Below are positions 15,654 through 24,438 of a stretch of 64,000 nucleotides of DNA, piece by piece; position 1 is the stretch's first letter; the number at the start of each line of letters is the position of its first letter. Under the pieces are notes generated by a model. That model saw only the letters and a program-made list of their open reading frames with translations. It had not been told where the DNA came from and searched no databases. The position numbers were made by a program, and so were the translations under genes. The DNA comes from Pelotomaculum schinkii. GTDB lineage: Bacteria > Bacillota > Desulfotomaculia > Desulfotomaculales > Pelotomaculaceae. The DNA is taken from assembly GCF_004369205.1 (NCBI RefSeq), contig NZ_QFGA01000001.1, forward strand, positions 2,170,001-2,234,000, in the 5' to 3' direction.

Positions 15654-17405
15654 TTACTCCTTCCTTTCCTTTTCCTCAACGCCGTCTTCTTTCATGAGGT
15701 TAATTAACTGATTGAGTTGGACCTTGGTCTCGGCTGTGGTTTCACCTAAAAGACCGGCGATAACCTGGGCCACGGTCATTTGTTTTTTGATTACCTCCCG
15801 TGCCCTTTGGATCGTTTGGGTTTTTACCAACTGCAGTTCTTTCTGTTTCCTCAATTCAGCTGTAATATCTGTAAATATGCCTACGGCCCTGTTGCCCAGC
15901 GGGAAAATGATCTGCCTGGTAACCATTTTGTTGCTTAAATAGCAAATTGAAGATTTTACTATGGTCATTTCTTTAAAAACTCGTATGAATTCCGAAGGAT
16001 CAATCAATTTATCGAGTTTCTGACCAATGACGCTGCCGGCGCAGTCAAATATTTTTTCAGCAGCAGGGTTGATCTCCTGGATGGTGAGGTCCTCACCAAC
16101 AATAATCACCCCGTCGGAGAGGGCGTGTAAAACCATATTGGAAAGGGATTCCGCCCTTTTTCTCATAAAAGGTATGCACATCTGTGGTTCAGCCTTGCCC
16201 TGATATACTGCTATAGCCTTTTCCCGGCAGGTGTCAAAACCGCAGGCGCCGCAATTCAATTCATCCCCGGGCTCAAACTTATCTGACATGGCCAGAATAT
16301 CTTTTATTTGTCCCTCGTCCGGAACGGGCAGGTTCACTTTTCTGTCCCGGTATTTCCGGTACAAGAGGTCCGCCGGCATGGAAAGTTTTTCCATCCTATG
16401 GTTTAGTGGCTGTTCCCACTGCACGTTATAGCTGTAGTAGTCCATCAGTTTTATTCTTTTCAAATAAATATCGTCGGCAGAAGCCGCACAGGGACCGCCC
16501 AGGCAGCCCCCGCTGCAGGCCAGAAGCTCAGTAAAACCAGGCCTTTGTTCTATTGTCGCGGGGGTAAAATTTTTAAAAAGAGTAGTGCAGTTGTCCAGAC
16601 CGGACACAGCCTGAACGCCTCTATCTATAATGTCGGTGCTCATGTAGCTGGCCAGGAGCTGCCCGCCCTCAACGGGAAACAAGCGGGCGGGACCGGGTGT
16701 ATACCCGTCGAAACCTGCTTTTGGGATTTCTTTCAAATCAACGTTTTCCTCTTTGATCCAGTCCCATACCTCATTAAAGCCCAGGACGTAATCAACCGCA
16801 TCCCTGACTTCCTCAGACATTGCTTCCCCTATTTTAGCAATGCACGGCCCGATGAAAACCACAGTACAGCCGGGGAACCGGGTTTTCAGATACCGCCCGT
16901 GAGCAACCATGGGAGATACCAGCGGGGATAGATATGGAATAAGGTGCGGATAGTATTGCTCAACCAGGTTTACCACGACAGGGCAGGCACTGGAGATAAC
17001 CGGGCCCGGAGCATTTAACTGCCGGTGCTCAAGCGCAATCAGCTCGGCTCCGACAGCTGTTTGCCCGACATAGGAAAACCCCAGACGTCTGAGCAGTGAA
17101 GGAAAAAGGCCGGGATCATCCAGCGGTATGGCAGATGGAAAGGAAGGAGCGACACTGGCAACGACCATGCCGGACTCACTGTTCAGCAGTTCCTTGACTT
17201 TCTCAAGTAAACTTACGACAACCTTGGCCTTTTGCGGACAAATTGATGTACACAGGCCGTCATGGATGCAGCTTTCATCTAAAACCTTGACATGTACCTG
17301 GGATTCATCCTGATTGCTTTTAATGGAAATAGCCTTAACCGGGCAGTGACGCACACATTTGTAACAGTCACGGCACTTGGCGTCGTTAGTTTTAATTAAG
17401 TTCAT
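15654..17405 (-). CDS. [FeFe]-hydrogenase-like sensor with PAS domain (HydS type)
   Basis: 583 aa. Two N-terminal 4Fe-4S clusters (CRDCYKCVRHCPVK and CIHDGLCTSICPQK) precede an H-domain. Its H-cluster cysteines are in SSACPVVVN, IGPCIAKIG and LLACSGGCLGGPC, so all four ligands are kept. A further 4Fe-4S motif follows (CGACGFDTCREKA...C, about residue 375), then a PAS domain (about 420-530) and a coiled C-terminus. This architecture is that of the putative sensory group C [FeFe] hydrogenases. With the PP2C phosphatase next to it, the best fit is the phosphatase-modulated subgroup. Catalytic turnover may be weak; H2 or redox sensing is inferred. Confidence 0.88.
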   Translation of the reverse strand: MNLIKTNDAKCRDCYKCVRHCPVKAISIKSNQDESQVHVKVLDESCIHDGLCTSICPQKAKVVVSLLEKVKELLNSESGMVVASVAPSFPSAIPLDDPGLFPSLLRRLGFSYVGQTAVGAELIALEHRQLNAPGPVISSACPVVVNLVEQYYPHLIPYLSPLVSPMVAHGRYLKTRFPGCTVVFIGPCIAKIGEAMSEEVRDAVDYVLGFNEVWDWIKEENVDLKEIPKAGFDGYTPGPARLFPVEGGQLLASYMSTDIIDRGVQAVSGLDNCTTLFKNFTPATIEQRPGFTELLACSGGCLGGPCAASADDIYLKRIKLMDYYSYNVQWEQPLNHRMEKLSMPADLLYRKYRDRKVNLPVPDEGQIKDILAMSDKFEPGDELNCGACGFDTCREKAIAVYQGKAEPQMCIPFMRKRAESLSNMVLHALSDGVIIVGEDLTIQEINPAAEKIFDCAGSVIGQKLDKLIDPSEFIRVFKEMTIVKSSICYLSNKMVTRQIIFPLGNRAVGIFTDITAELRKQKELQLVKTQTIQRAREVIKKQMTVAQVIAGLLGETTAETKVQLNQLINLMKEDGVEEKERKE

Positions 17406-17665
17406 GTTTTCTCCACCCCGTATAATACTGCAAAAACTTCCTTTTCAAATAGTCCGGTAACATTATCGATTGATACCCCTGTGAAAATCTTATCACCAAT
17501 CATTACGGTAGAGCCTTCATTGCAGCGTTCCAAACAGAAATTACCCTTGAGTGTAACCAGGTCTTCAAGCTTATAATGTTTAATTAACTGCTCTATTTCT
17601 GCTATAACTTTTTTTGAACCGCGCAGAAAACAGGAACTACCGACACAAACCTGTATGGTAAGCAT
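17402..17665 (-). CDS. Thioredoxin-like [2Fe-2S] ferredoxin (NuoE/HydC type)
   Basis: 87 aa with CVGSSC (C-x4-C) and, about 35 residues later, CLERC (C-x3-C). This is the [2Fe-2S] pattern of NuoE/HydC thioredoxin-like ferredoxins. Start ATG 17665 follows GGGGTGA; the upstream TTG 17680 overlaps that site. It overlaps the sensor gene by four bases (ATGA) and begins the four-gene module. It is likely an electron partner of the hydrogenase-like sensor. Confidence 0.88.
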   Translation of the reverse strand: MLTIQVCVGSSCFLRGSKKVIAEIEQLIKHYKLEDLVTLKGNFCLERCNEGSTVMIGDKIFTGVSIDNVTGLFEKEVFAVLYGVEKT

Positions 17666-17680
17666 CAAATCACCCCGCAA

Positions 17681-18030
17681 TCTATTAAATCATCGTTAAT
17701 CGACAGAAATTAATTGCTCATTACTTGCAGATGACTTAAAATTGTGCTTTTTTATCACTTGTATATTTTCAGGATAAAAACACTAGATTTTGATTAAATA
17801 AATACTGGTAAATACTATGGACTATAATATCAGTTTACCACAGTAAAGTTCATCCTTGTACAAAAAAGATCAAAAGATTTTGCCGTTAATTTTTGAGAAG
17901 GAAGGAACGGTTTGTGTTGCTTCAGGAGCTGGAAATAAATACTCCAGTTGGTTTCGTACCCCGCTTCAGGACAAGCTATTGTTCTTTGACAGGATCAAAA
18001 TAAAGAATTTTTTTCTTTCAAGTTATTTGG
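17681..18030. other. AT-rich spacer without a gene
   Basis: AT-rich sequence between the divergent hydrogenase module and the transporter relic. No terminator, dyad or coding frame stands out; the open frame from 17856 does not resemble a transporter N-terminus. Confidence 0.5.
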
Positions 18031-18591
18031 GGCATAGAGCCCTTGCGGGCCGGCATACTGCTGATACCCTTTGCGGCAGCGATGATGATTATCGCTCCCG
18101 TGAGCGGTTTTTTATCCGACCGTTATGGTTCACGGGAACTCAGCTCACTTGGCCTGGCAGTGTCCGCCCTGGGTCTTTGGGGCCTCACCAGGCTTCAGGC
18201 AAACACCACCATGGGCGAGGTCATCATCTGGCTCATCGTTATGGGTTTGGGCTCGGGCTTCTTCTTTTCACCGAATACCAACGCGATTATGGGAGCTGTG
18301 GCCCCGGAAAGACGCGGCATCGCAGCAGGCACCCGTACCATGATGAATAACGCCGGAGCTGTAGTCAGTATCGCGCTGGGCCTGGCTATGACCGCCTCCA
18401 GCATGTCCCCGGAAGCTTTGCGCGGGCTTTTTGCCGGAACTCATGTTGATATGCAGGGGATAGTAACCGCTGAATTTATTCTCGGGCTGCACCGGACCTT
18501 CTGGGTATCCTTTATTATCAGCGTAATCGCAACCATAGTAGCACTCATGCGGGGCTCCCATAACCTCTATACGGAAAAGGCCGGTTCTTAA
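18031..18591 (+). pseudogene. C-terminal relic of a DHA2-family MFS drug transporter
   Basis: From the sixth codon or so it reads GIEPLRAGILLIPFAAAMMI, then a loop SGFLSDRYGSRE and the later GSGFFFSPNTNAIMGAVAPERRG. These are the second-half motifs of 14-TMS EmrB/QacA-like exporters. About 185 residues with five or six membrane spans are present. The first 280 or so residues are absent, with unrelated sequence upstream and no ribosome site. It is a truncated fragment, not a working gene. Confidence 0.8.
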
Positions 18592-18641
18592 GCTCGAAAA
18601 CAAAACTATAACCCTTTCGGCATACCATAAAAAAAAGAGAA

Positions 18642-18659
18642 GTCCTCCATATGGAGGAT
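18642..18659. terminator. Palindrome at convergent gene ends
   Basis: TCCTCCATATGGAGGA is a perfect 16-bp palindrome between the transporter relic and the stop of the 684-aa gene, flanked by A-rich and AT-rich sequence. It may act as a weak bidirectional terminator. Confidence 0.4.
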
Positions 18660-18711
18660 AATTAATAAATAATATAAGTAGGAACCGTTCTTTCATCCAC
18701 TAGAGGTCATA

Positions 18712-20766
18712 TTAAATAAGTCTTGGCATATTCCAGCCATTGAGCCCAAAGAAGATCTCCTCCGGCGGGATTTTAAGGTCGTCAAATACCAGAGGCTCGA
18801 TATTTTGTCCCAGCAGTTTATCATTATCATCCGCCTGCTGCAGCAAAGCACACCATTGGTATTCAACTCCATCAGGTGACACCAAATCAAAAGATCTGCC
18901 ATACCAATAAGTGTCTGCGAAAATATTATCATTATGATCCAAACCTATCCAAGCTATTTTAGGCATAAAAGCCTGTAAGTACGCAATACAACATTTATTA
19001 TAATATCCCATCATGTTGTCTGGTACGGGAGCATTGGGATCACTATTGTCGCCATCTTTAATAATTTCACTTACATCCCACACACCGGAACGTGTAAGCA
19101 TACCGCTTAAAGCAAGCGCTCCCAGTTCAGACGTGGACTGGTATTGATACTGACTGATCAGGTCAAGTGTAGACGCAAAAACAGGACCTAAAGTCTTCTC
19201 TAAATCAGCATATACAATGGAAATGGTAAAGTGCTGGTCATTTATTTTCACATCCCAGCCTTGTTCCATTGACGCAAAGAGAGACAGTAAAATTCCCACA
19301 CCACCGGCTGCTGCGGCAATTACACCTGCCGGCAAGGCGACAGCGCTCAGCACGGCAGCTACACCCGTAGCCACAGAGCCCACCTCTCCGAAAACTGCGC
19401 CTGCTATGGTTAACCCGTTTACCAGGCCCGCCTGCTTTTGAATTGGGGTGGCCGTGCTGGGAATCTGCAAATAGTTGCTGACATAGTTTAAAGCATGCTG
19501 GCTTACTCCGTCTCTAAGATCGGTAAGGTCTGTCATACCTTGCCACAGGCTTATATTGCTCACAAGGTTATATAGCTCAAACCATATCTCATCCTGAACA
19601 GCATCCCAGGCTGCTTGATTAAACCCTTCAGGCATTGCAACTTCCATAACCGCGCTAAGATAGGCTGCTGCCTGCGCGGCAGAAGTATTTGGGTACCTTG
19701 CGCGTATGTCATAAACTTCTGATGGGGCAGGATTACCATAGCCTTCAATCAATTGTTTACTTATGATATTGTAAGCCGACAACTCATCACCCGTATATGA
19801 CGGGAACGGCAAGGACGGTTGGTCAAGTACCCCTATGCCCAGTCTCCTGTAAAAAAATTTCCCGGAGCTCTCATGAAACTGAAATAATATATTTGTCGCA
19901 GTTAGCGGAAGAGCAATCCTATCTTCATAGGCCGGCACCTCATCATTTCCTGACGGATTGACACTGAAAGGATCATACCACTTTATTTCACCTGTCGGGG
20001 TGCCGTCAGGTCCGTCAAGCAATAACAACTTTCCGTCTTTTTTTATCCATAATGCGCCGTCAGGAGTAGCATAAGCTTTATCATAATAATTAAATCCAGT
20101 CTCATAAATTATGGTAGTATCTTGTGGGGTTTCAACATTAGCCCGGTAAAGCGTTCCCTGCTTATCATAGGTAATATAATAGTATTGAGGATTATCGTTA
20201 TCACCATTCCATGTAACTGCAGCAAGGGTGTTAACCGTCTGAAAACACTTGTTCCAGTTTTTAATATCAGCTACATCGGCGCAATATATATAGTTTTCCA
20301 GGGTACTAATCCACACCTTGCCATTTTGCGTCCAAACCCCCAAAATATTATCCGAGGGAGTTTTAACATTTACAAAACTCCCCGTATTGAAATCCACTTG
20401 GACCAAAGGACCCGGTTCACGGATCACATTGTTTATAAAAAATACTCCGGATGTCGAATATGCAGACATTAAACCGACAGATATTCCATCAGGTATCTTA
20501 AGACTTCTTTTTTTCTGCAAACTGTAATCAAGCATGTACAACTCTGGATAATAAATCATAAAGATTGAAATATTACCGTTTGAAGGGTCCTGGGGAGATA
20601 CGCATGCGTTGTTAAAGAATCCGTCAACAGGTATACTTACCTCTACTAAAGCCGACTTAATAATACGATCCCGTGTCAGTTTGAGCCAAGGCCTACACTT
20701 AAAACTATCCGGCAACGAAGGGATAGCTTTCACCCTATTGCTTTCTTCCGTACATTCGCTAACCAT
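18712..20766 (-). CDS. Large protein of unknown function, possible pore-forming toxin-like
   Basis: 684 aa, no signal peptide and no family I recognise. Residues about 50-330 are beta-rich with repeated Trp/Gly/Asp blades (GVWTQNGKVWIST, GALWIKKDGKLLLLDGPDG), suggesting a propeller. Residues about 345-440 are helical. About 445-505 form a long small-residue hydrophobic stretch (GLVNGLTIAGAVFGEVGSVA, then a second run rich in Ala/Val/Gly), as in membrane-inserting segments of alpha-pore-forming toxins. The C-terminal 150 residues are Asp/Trp/Tyr-rich. Start ATG 20766 has SD AGGAGGTGA, which is also the end of the upstream 40-aa gene. Toxin or secreted-effector function is a guess from shape only. 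Confidence 0.75.
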   Translation of the reverse strand: MVSECTEESNRVKAIPSLPDSFKCRPWLKLTRDRIIKSALVEVSIPVDGFFNNACVSPQDPSNGNISIFMIYYPELYMLDYSLQKKRSLKIPDGISVGLMSAYSTSGVFFINNVIREPGPLVQVDFNTGSFVNVKTPSDNILGVWTQNGKVWISTLENYIYCADVADIKNWNKCFQTVNTLAAVTWNGDNDNPQYYYITYDKQGTLYRANVETPQDTTIIYETGFNYYDKAYATPDGALWIKKDGKLLLLDGPDGTPTGEIKWYDPFSVNPSGNDEVPAYEDRIALPLTATNILFQFHESSGKFFYRRLGIGVLDQPSLPFPSYTGDELSAYNIISKQLIEGYGNPAPSEVYDIRARYPNTSAAQAAAYLSAVMEVAMPEGFNQAAWDAVQDEIWFELYNLVSNISLWQGMTDLTDLRDGVSQHALNYVSNYLQIPSTATPIQKQAGLVNGLTIAGAVFGEVGSVATGVAAVLSAVALPAGVIAAAAGGVGILLSLFASMEQGWDVKINDQHFTISIVYADLEKTLGPVFASTLDLISQYQYQSTSELGALALSGMLTRSGVWDVSEIIKDGDNSDPNAPVPDNMMGYYNKCCIAYLQAFMPKIAWIGLDHNDNIFADTYWYGRSFDLVSPDGVEYQWCALLQQADDNDKLLGQNIEPLVFDDLKIPPEEIFFGLNGWNMPRLI

Positions 20767-20770
20767 TGAA

Positions 20771-20893
20771 TCACCTCCTGAAGATTAGTATGCAAATTCC
20801 ACATGAATAGCCTAAACCGTCATTGCAATCAACAACTTTAGTCCTTGAGATTAATATTTTTCCATTGTTTAAATTAAATTCTTTGTGCATCAT
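20771..20893 (-). CDS. 40-aa Cys-containing peptide, unknown
   Basis: Two adjacent ATGs (20893, 20890) follow AAAAGGGA. The peptide begins MMHKEFNLNNGKILISRT and ends with three Cys (DCNDGLGYSCGICILIF) and Arg-Arg. The two Arg codons plus stop (AGGAGGTGA) are the ribosome site of the next gene, so the pair is translationally coupled. It has a charged N-terminal half and a short Cys/Gly/Ile-rich tail, the build of a ribosomal-peptide precursor or a small membrane-active peptide. No modifying enzyme is nearby, so function is open. Confidence 0.5.
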   Translation of the reverse strand: MMHKEFNLNNGKILISRTKVVDCNDGLGYSCGICILIFRR

Positions 20894-21225
20894 TAATTCC
20901 CTTTTGGGGTTATTCAATAACTTTTCGACAATATTTAATATTATCAGACATAAAAGCCTGGGCTTTAACTCTCCCCAACCATTTCTGAAAAATGGCAAAA
21001 CAAGGCCTTTCAACTTTACAAAACCCTGATAGACTATGATCATTTCTAAAATACAAACGGGACTTCGTCAAAATCGATCTTTCTCACAATTAATTTAATC
21101 CCAGTTAGAATGCTATTAAATATTCAGCGGTTTCATTGTTCCCGTTCAGCCCCCCCGCTGTTAACATTCCATACCACCCTCAGCCTTGACCGTTATATAA
21201 CCAAGCGCCAATGGATTTTTAATTA
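20894..21225. other. Spacer without a clear gene
   Basis: About 330 bp between the peptide gene and hsdR. An open frame continues upstream of the peptide gene to 21043 but lacks a ribosome site. A loose GC dyad (CAGCGG...CCGCTG) at 21125-21160 may help end leftward hsdR transcription poorly; nothing else is seen. Confidence 0.4.
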
Positions 21226-24200
21226 CTACGAGGCAGTTGCAAAATAAGGAGACGGTAGTGTCGGATAAACTCTGAAAACATGGTGATAAACTGCTTCCGT
21301 TTTTTCGTTAACATCATCTTCACTAAAGCTTTCCACCGGCAGTCCAGTTTCTTCGTTCCAGAGAAAGTCTTGAATTGTGATGCGAATGGCGTCGCGAGTG
21401 GCCTCTTTCTCCCGCCAGCGCTCAACCTTCAACTTCTCCGCCTTTAGGGTTTGTAGAAGCTCCATTGCTACCTGCTTAATCCGCTTAATATCACCAGGAG
21501 AAAGCTCCGGTTTTTTCAGGAGATCGAAAATCGCCAGGCTTTCTTCATCCAGTCCCTCCCGCATGGCTCGTTTTTCCTCCGTATCAAGGTCCTGAACGAA
21601 TTTGAGAAGGGACTCAAAGGTCTTTTCGATGGTCGGACGGTCCTTTTCGAGGTTGTATTCAGCCACAATATCTTCGTAGTGCTTTTGAAAGTCGGTGCGC
21701 AGCGGGTTCTGAGCAAGCAACCGCTGCAGCCTTTGCTCAATAATTTGCTTTAAGTTCTGAACCGTGGTTTTCTTGGCCGGGCTCCGTGCAAACTCTTTGT
21801 GAAGAAGTTCAAAATCGATGCCGGCAATATTATAAGGACCAGTTTTGTCTACAATGCGGTCCGCTGTTGTCAATATGGCTTGATCCACCACTCCATGGAG
21901 ACGCATAATAATATCGCTGACATCCACCTCCTCCCGATCCTTCTGCAGGCTTCGATAGACGATGTTGACCGCATCATATGCTTTCCTGTGCGCGTTAACC
22001 CCTTTAATGTTGAGGCAGGCCTTGAATTTCTTGAAAACCTCGCGGCACATCACCTCAAAGCGCTTGCGTGTCTCATCATTTTCGTTAGCCGCCTCCTTTG
22101 CGGCGAGGATCGCGGCATTGCGGCCAAAGCCGGTTCTGGTGATAATGTCGTCCAGTGAAGCGTTCCGGCCTTTTAAAAATGCACGTACAAACGAGATAGC
22201 CTCAGCCAGATCGTCAAGTAATTCATGCGCGGGTTTGGCCGGAGTAGTTTTTCCCCCGCCACCAATGCGCCCGCCGTCCCCCTGGCCAGCGAAGGTCGCC
22301 AGGGCCTTACGAAGGTTCTTCAGGATACCGCAGTAATCGACAATCAGACCGTTGTTCTTGCCTTCATTAACCCGGTTGGCACGGGCAATGGCCTGCATCA
22401 GGGTGTGCGCCTTCAGCGGTTTGTCCAGGTAGAGCGTGGAGAGGCTGGGCACGTCAAAGCCGGTGAGCCACATGGCGCACACAATAGCAATACGGAAGGG
22501 ATGCTCCTCCTTCTTGAATGCCGACTCGACATCAAGCCGCTTACCGTCGACGGTTGCGAAACCGTTTTTAATCAGCTTGCGGTGTGGGGTGATGTCCAAA
22601 CCCCAATTCCGGAATTTATCAACCTCTCCCTGCTCCTCACTGACCACCACGGCCATTTGCGTCTCCTTCATCCAGGCGACCTGCCGACGGCGATATACTT
22701 CCTCCTGCTCATCGCCTGCTTCAGTTATTTTTGACTCCAGTTTAGCGATGCGAGCTTGCCAGTATTTTTCGATCAGGTTAAACATACGTACACAAGTTAT
22801 CTTGTCGATACACACCAGCATCGCTTTGCCTGTCTCCCAGGCAGTTGAGTAATGTTCCACCAGATCACGGGCTACTTGATCCAGCCTTTTCCCTGCCGTG
22901 ATAATGTGATAATCCCGCTTTAGCTCCTTTTCCAAACGTTGCTGGACGTCAATGCCACCAGTCTCCAATTCCTCCAGTTTCTCGGCAATACGTTCGTTGA
23001 TTTCTTTGGTGGCAATGCCCAGTTTGTCCCCCCGGGCATCATAATAGAGCGGTACGGTGGCCTTGTCCTCCACGGCTCGCTGAAAATCATAGGTTGAAAT
23101 ATAGCCGCCGAATATCCGTCGGGTGATCTCGTCGTCCTTGAACAGCGGCGTACCGGTAAAACCGATATAGCTTGCGTTGGGCAGGGCGTTACGCATGTTG
23201 AGCGCCAGGCGTCCGTACTGCGTGCGGTGCGCCTCATCTGTGATTACAATAATATCGTCCCGCTGCGAGTAGCCCTCCTCCGGGTCCACATCTTGGTTAA
23301 ATTTCTGAATCAGTGAAAAAACGTAGGCCTTGTGCTGGCCGAGCAGTTCTTTCAAATTCCCGCCGCCGGAAGCCCGGCAGGGATCACGGTCGTTGTCCGC
23401 CAGCCCGCACCCGGCAAAAGTCTTGTATATCTGCGTATCGAGGTCATCACGATCAGTGAGGATCAGGAAGGTGAAGTTACCGCCCAGCTTGCGGTGCGCC
23501 TTGCGGGTGAAAAAGACCATGGAATAACTCTTACCGGCCCCCTGGGTATGCCAGAACACCCCCAGCTTGCCCTGTCGCGCCTCCCTGTCCGCCACCGCTT
23601 CCATAGCTCGGTTAACACCGAGAAACTGGTGGTTCTGCGCCAGGATCTTGACCGGCGCCCCCGTGGATTCATCAAACACGATGAAGTTCTCAAACAGGTC
23701 CATAAAATTGCGCTTGTCGCAGACACCTTTCAACACAGTTTCCATATCCACCACGCCGACCTGCTCTTCCTCCAGTCGTTTCCATTCGTGAAAGTGCTCA
23801 TAACGGCTGGAGAACGACCCGATTTTCGCCTCCACCCCGTTGGCCAGTATGATCAGGGCATTGTGGTGGAACAGGTGCGGAACAGTGTCCTTATAGTCGG
23901 CCAGGTTCTTCTCGTAAGCGGCGCGGATGTCTTTGTTTACGTTTTTCAGCTCCATGAACAACAGCGGAATGCCGTTGACGAAACCGACGATGTCCGCCCG
24001 GCGGCGGTAGAGATCGCCCCGCACCCACAGCTCGCGCACGCAGAGGAAGTGGTTCTTCTCGGGTTCATCAAAGTTAAAGACCCGCAGCCGTTCTTTTTTC
24101 AACTCGCCCTTTTTATTGCGGTAGGCAACCTGCACACCGTCTTTAAGCAGGGCATATTTCTCCCGGTTGGTGGCCAGCGTGGTCTGGATGGCGCTGTATT

Positions 24201-24438
24201 CCACTATCTGCCGTACCGCGTCACGATAGGCGTCCTCCGGTAAGCCGGGGTTTAACTCCTCCAGGGCTGCCCGCAGGTAGCGCGTCAGCGCCACCTCTCG
24301 GTCCGACGCCCGGCCCAGCAAGCCATCAGGCCCGTAGGTCTCGGTGTTGTAGGCATAGACCGACTCCCAGCCAAGCTCGTCGTGCAGATAATCGGCGGTT
24401 GTCTGCTGGACCAGAGTGTCCTCGTTTAAGTAACTCAT
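21226..24438 (-). CDS. hsdR: Type I restriction endonuclease subunit R
   Basis: 1070 aa. The N-terminal nuclease core has RRADIVGFVNG...LLFMELKN (PD-(D/E)xK, about residues 145-165). The motor begins with HTQGAGKSYSM (Walker A, about 300) and continues with ITDEAHRTQYG and FTGTPLFKDDE. A late AIARANRVNEGK motif and a helical C-terminal domain complete it. It translocates DNA and cleaves unmethylated targets in complex with HsdM and HsdS. ATG overlaps the hsdS stop by four bases. The frame is intact over the full expected length, so the system could be active. Confidence 0.95.
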   Translation of the reverse strand: MSYLNEDTLVQQTTADYLHDELGWESVYAYNTETYGPDGLLGRASDREVALTRYLRAALEELNPGLPEDAYRDAVRQIVEYSAIQTTLATNREKYALLKDGVQVAYRNKKGELKKERLRVFNFDEPEKNHFLCVRELWVRGDLYRRRADIVGFVNGIPLLFMELKNVNKDIRAAYEKNLADYKDTVPHLFHHNALIILANGVEAKIGSFSSRYEHFHEWKRLEEEQVGVVDMETVLKGVCDKRNFMDLFENFIVFDESTGAPVKILAQNHQFLGVNRAMEAVADREARQGKLGVFWHTQGAGKSYSMVFFTRKAHRKLGGNFTFLILTDRDDLDTQIYKTFAGCGLADNDRDPCRASGGGNLKELLGQHKAYVFSLIQKFNQDVDPEEGYSQRDDIIVITDEAHRTQYGRLALNMRNALPNASYIGFTGTPLFKDDEITRRIFGGYISTYDFQRAVEDKATVPLYYDARGDKLGIATKEINERIAEKLEELETGGIDVQQRLEKELKRDYHIITAGKRLDQVARDLVEHYSTAWETGKAMLVCIDKITCVRMFNLIEKYWQARIAKLESKITEAGDEQEEVYRRRQVAWMKETQMAVVVSEEQGEVDKFRNWGLDITPHRKLIKNGFATVDGKRLDVESAFKKEEHPFRIAIVCAMWLTGFDVPSLSTLYLDKPLKAHTLMQAIARANRVNEGKNNGLIVDYCGILKNLRKALATFAGQGDGGRIGGGGKTTPAKPAHELLDDLAEAISFVRAFLKGRNASLDDIITRTGFGRNAAILAAKEAANENDETRKRFEVMCREVFKKFKACLNIKGVNAHRKAYDAVNIVYRSLQKDREEVDVSDIIMRLHGVVDQAILTTADRIVDKTGPYNIAGIDFELLHKEFARSPAKKTTVQNLKQIIEQRLQRLLAQNPLRTDFQKHYEDIVAEYNLEKDRPTIEKTFESLLKFVQDLDTEEKRAMREGLDEESLAIFDLLKKPELSPGDIKRIKQVAMELLQTLKAEKLKVERWREKEATRDAIRITIQDFLWNEETGLPVESFSEDDVNEKTEAVYHHVFRVYPTLPSPYFATAS

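Noticed and set aside
22225-24243. Long plus-strand open frames opposite hsdR.
   Set aside because: Shadows of the hsdR reading frame with no independent support.
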